Below are positions 16,210-18,079 of a stretch of DNA of 18,079 bases, piece after piece. The notes below the pieces were generated by a model. That model did not search any database. It was not told the DNA's origin and saw only the letters and a program-made list of their open reading frames with translations. Positions within the stretch are counted from its first letter, which is position 1. Each line of letters starts with the position of its first letter. This DNA comes from Faecalimonas sp. (GTDB lineage: Bacteria > Bacillota > Clostridia > Lachnospirales > Lachnospiraceae), in the NCBI GenBank assembly GCA_020024645.1, contig JAHHTN010000035.1, positions 1 to 18,079 of the forward strand. Reading direction: 5' to 3'. The position numbers were made by a program, and so were the translations under genes.

Positions 16210-16668
16210 TTAATTGTTGCACTCTCTATTTTCATACTTATTTGTAGGATTCATTGCCTTGCTTTCTTCTACAAGTCTATCTAATTTGATTTCATCAACC
16301 GTTTGATTTATACTTTCATTAATCCTTTTCCAAACGTATTTTGTCACACAACCATCAGCTGCCTCGCAGCCTTCTTTTGAAGAAAATCCAGAACATTCAA
16401 CAGGCTCTAATTTCCCTTCTAACGCTCTCAGCACATCTCCAACTGAAATATCTGTTTTTTCTTTTGCAAGCACATACCCACCACCTGCTCCTCTAATACT
16501 TTTTACAAGACCAGCTTTTTTCAATAGTGCCATTAATTGTTCCAAATATCGTTCTGATATTCCCTGACGTGTTGAAATACTACTAATAGAAACTGGTTCT
16601 ACTTCACTATATTGTGCTAGATCAATCAAAGCTCTTAGACCATATCTTCCTTTTGTTGATAATTTCAA
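16210..16668 (-). CDS. iscR: Rrf2-family Fe-S-responsive regulator, IscR-like
   Basis: Rrf2 regulators bind operators through a winged helix and, in IscR, sense iron-sulfur status with a cluster. The 152-residue protein starts with the typical MKLSTKGRYGLRAL, then the helix-turn-helix region (about 26-60) with SERYLEQLMALLKKAGLV and the RGAGGGYVLA wing. Cys92, Cys101 and Cys107 match the three-cysteine arrangement of IscR (Cys92/98/104 in E. coli, with slightly wider spacing), so cluster binding is expected. That separates it from CymR-type Rrf2 proteins, which lack them. The start codon is TTG at 16668, with AAGGTG upstream; the conserved N-terminus supports it. First gene of the isc-mnmA-PHP operon, with an inverted repeat at the promoter suggesting autoregulation. 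Confidence 0.93.
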   Translation of the reverse strand: MKLSTKGRYGLRALIDLAQYSEVEPVSISSISTRQGISERYLEQLMALLKKAGLVKSIRGAGGGYVLAKEKTDISVGDVLRALEGKLEPVECSGFSSKEGCEAADGCVTKYVWKRINESINQTVDEIKLDRLVEESKAMNPTNKYENRECNN

Positions 16669-16695
16669 GTTTTCACCTTCTTTATCTTACTTTTA

Positions 16696-16720
16696 AATTC
16701 CTAGCATTTTACTAGGAATT
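16696..16720 (-). promoter_or_regulatory. Inverted repeat at the iscR transcript start, candidate IscR operator
   Basis: AATTCCTAG and CTAGGAATT, 9 perfect pairs separated by 7 bases, 25 bases in all. It begins about 8 bases after the -10 of the iscR promoter, so a bound protein would block initiation or early elongation. As RNA it would also be a hairpin at the mRNA 5' end. The plus-strand version is followed by CTTTTTT and could act as a terminator for antisense transcription. Confidence 0.55.
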
Positions 16721-16727
16721 CTTTTTT

Positions 16728-16756
16728 AGGATAGCACTCCTTTTTTGTTCTGTCAA
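16728..16756 (-). promoter_or_regulatory. Promoter of the iscR-iscS-iscU-mnmA-PHP operon
   Basis: Minus-strand TTGACA (16756-16751), a 17-base spacer and TATCCT (16733-16728) with a TGC extended -10 immediately upstream. The perfect -35 and extended element make up for a 4/6 -10. Confidence 0.7.
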
Positions 16757-16803
16757 GGTTATTTCTTGAATATATTTAAACCAAACTATATAGGAGTTAT
16801 TCT

Positions 16804-18079
16804 ATGTCTAAAAAAAATACTATCATAAAAGGAACTTTTATTTTAACCATTACAGGATTTCTTAGTCGATTTATCGGATTTTTTCACCGTATTTTTTTGG
16901 GTCGTACTTTCAATGAAGAAGGCGTAGGACTATACCAACTAATTTTTCCTATTTTTGCACTCGGATTTTCTCTCACAACAGCAGGGATTGAAATTGCCAT
17001 TTCGCGTATTGTTGCACAAAAACAATCTCTAAAAAAGCAATCAGAGGCTCTTCAAACTTTATATGTAGGACTGATTATATCTTTTTTTATTTCCTTTTGC
17101 ACAATGTTTTTTCTTCAAAAATACGCTTTTTTTATTGCTAAAAACTTTTTACACGATCCTAGATGTACTATTTTGCTAATTAACCTTTCTTATATTTTTC
17201 CATTTTCATCTATACATAGTTGCATTTGTGGATATTATCTCGGTTTAAAAAGAACGCGTGTCCCAGCTATTTCTCAATTAATAGAACAATGTTCTCGAGT
17301 TGCTTTTGTCTATTTTATTTATTTGCTTCTAACAAAAAATGGTAAGACTCCTTCAATTTCTATTGCAGTTCTAGGACTAATATGCGGAGAAATTTTTTCT
17401 TCCTTTTATTGTGTTTTTTATTTTCATCACAATACAACTAATAAGAAAGTACTTCCTTTTTATCCAGCATTTCACTCTTCCTTTTTTGAACTTTCTCGCC
17501 TCTCTATTCCTCTTACTGCAAACAGAATTCTTTTAAATCTTCTGCAAAGCATTGAAGCTATATCTATCCCAGCACGTCTGATTACATACGGATTAACAAA
17601 CACTGATGCGCTGTCCATTTATGGAGTATTAACTGGAATGGCTCTCCCTTGTATTCTTTTTCCTTCTGCTATTACAACATCCGTTTCTACCATGTTACTT
17701 CCAACTATTGCAGAAATACAGGCTCAAAATGATAAAACACGCCTAATCATGCTTGTCAAAAAAATTGGTTTTTACACGTTTACACTCGGATTCTTTTGTA
17801 CTTTCGGTTTTCTTTTGTTTGGAAAACTAATTGGAAACACCCTTTTTCATAGTACACTTGCCACAAAATTCATTTTAACACTGGCTTGGATTTGCCCTTT
17901 TTTATACACTAACAACACTTTAATCAGTACATTAAATGGATTAGGGAAAACAACTACAACATTTGTCATCAATGCAATAGGACTTCTTATTAGAATTATA
18001 GGCATTTTGATACTAATTCCCATTTATAGTATTCTTGGTTACTTATGGGGATTAGTCATCAGTCAATGCGCGATTACTC
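16804..18079 (+). CDS. SpoVB/MurJ-like flippase (MVF superfamily), C-terminus beyond window
   Basis: Open from ATG to the window end without a stop, giving 425 complete codons. It is a very hydrophobic polytopic protein with roughly a dozen membrane segments. The start MSKKNTIIKGTFILTITGF and the following SRFIGFFHRIFLGR and GLYQLIFPIFALGFSLTTAG segments fit SpoVB and related lipid-linked oligosaccharide flippases of the MOP/MVF superfamily. The B. subtilis SpoVB family member is about 518 residues, so roughly 90 residues are probably missing here. Such proteins move lipid-linked precursors across the membrane; SpoVB acts in spore cortex synthesis, but paralogues act elsewhere, so a sporulation role is not proven. 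AGGAG lies 7 bases before the ATG. It is divergent from iscR, and I could not find a convincing promoter, although the 135-base gap must contain one. Confidence 0.85.
   Translation, partial: MSKKNTIIKGTFILTITGFLSRFIGFFHRIFLGRTFNEEGVGLYQLIFPIFALGFSLTTAGIEIAISRIVAQKQSLKKQSEALQTLYVGLIISFFISFCTMFFLQKYAFFIAKNFLHDPRCTILLINLSYIFPFSSIHSCICGYYLGLKRTRVPAISQLIEQCSRVAFVYFIYLLLTKNGKTPSISIAVLGLICGEIFSSFYCVFYFHHNTTNKKVLPFYPAFHSSFFELSRLSIPLTANRILLNLLQSIEAISIPARLITYGLTNTDALSIYGVLTGMALPCILFPSAITTSVSTMLLPTIAEIQAQNDKTRLIMLVKKIGFYTFTLGFFCTFGFLLFGKLIGNTLFHSTLATKFILTLAWICPFLYTNNTLISTLNGLGKTTTTFVINAIGLLIRIIGILILIPIYSILGYLWGLVISQCAIT

Noticed and set aside
16194..16235. Fourteen-codon N-terminal extension of IscS overlapping iscR
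   Set aside because: GGGAGG inside the extension and the conserved MERFIYLDNAA start show that translation begins at 16193.
16766..16792. TTGAAT and TATATA as a promoter for the SpoVB-like gene
   Set aside because: The spacer is only 15 bases, and transcription would start about 5 bases before the ATG, beyond the AGGAG ribosome site.

Overview
The window is AT-rich chromosomal DNA with strong AGGAGG-type ribosome binding sites, sigma-A-like promoters and intrinsic terminators. It also carries a SpoVB-like gene and a large 2-hydroxyacyl-CoA dehydratase activase. Together these point to an anaerobic, low-GC Clostridia, most likely of the Lachnospiraceae type; this is an inference from gene content, not a species identification. 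There are 13 protein genes: 11 on the minus strand and 2 on the plus strand. I see no rRNA, tRNA, CRISPR array, insertion sequence or phage gene, and no gene-free stretch longer than about 230 bases.

Left part (1-2655): pyruvate kinase (pyk) lies downstream of, and probably co-transcribed with, a membrane protein of rhomboid-like architecture. That protein lacks the rhomboid catalytic serine motif and carries a Cys/His-rich, probably zinc-binding tail.

Middle (2656-6954): a single plus-strand gene with its own promoter and terminator encodes a 1414-residue fused protein. It has two tandem BadF/HgdC-type ATPase activase domains, a four-cysteine linker, a DUF2229 region and a C-terminal cysteine-rich HgdB-like region. 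It looks like a one-chain ATP-driven low-potential reductase system of unknown substrate and is the least understood gene here.

Right part (7082-16668) is one co-directional minus-strand run. In transcription order the first block is iscR-iscS-iscU-mnmA-PHP phosphatase: iron-sulfur cluster assembly and tRNA 2-thiolation, fed by one cysteine desulfurase and probably autoregulated by IscR. The second block is gapA-pgk-tpiA, then a NUDIX hydrolase, then gpmI. With pyk this supplies triose-phosphate interconversion and lower glycolysis from GAP to pyruvate, except enolase, which is not in the window. Promoters precede gapA and gpmI. An intercistronic hairpin separates gapA from pgk, a terminator follows tpiA, and a long hairpin follows gpmI. 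No terminator is visible between the PHP gene and the gapA promoter.

Far right (16804-18079): a divergent plus-strand gene for a SpoVB/MurJ-like polytopic membrane protein runs off the window end.

For three genes (the rhomboid-like gene, tpiA and iscS) I placed the start inside the longest reading frame, because the ribosome binding site points to a downstream ATG.
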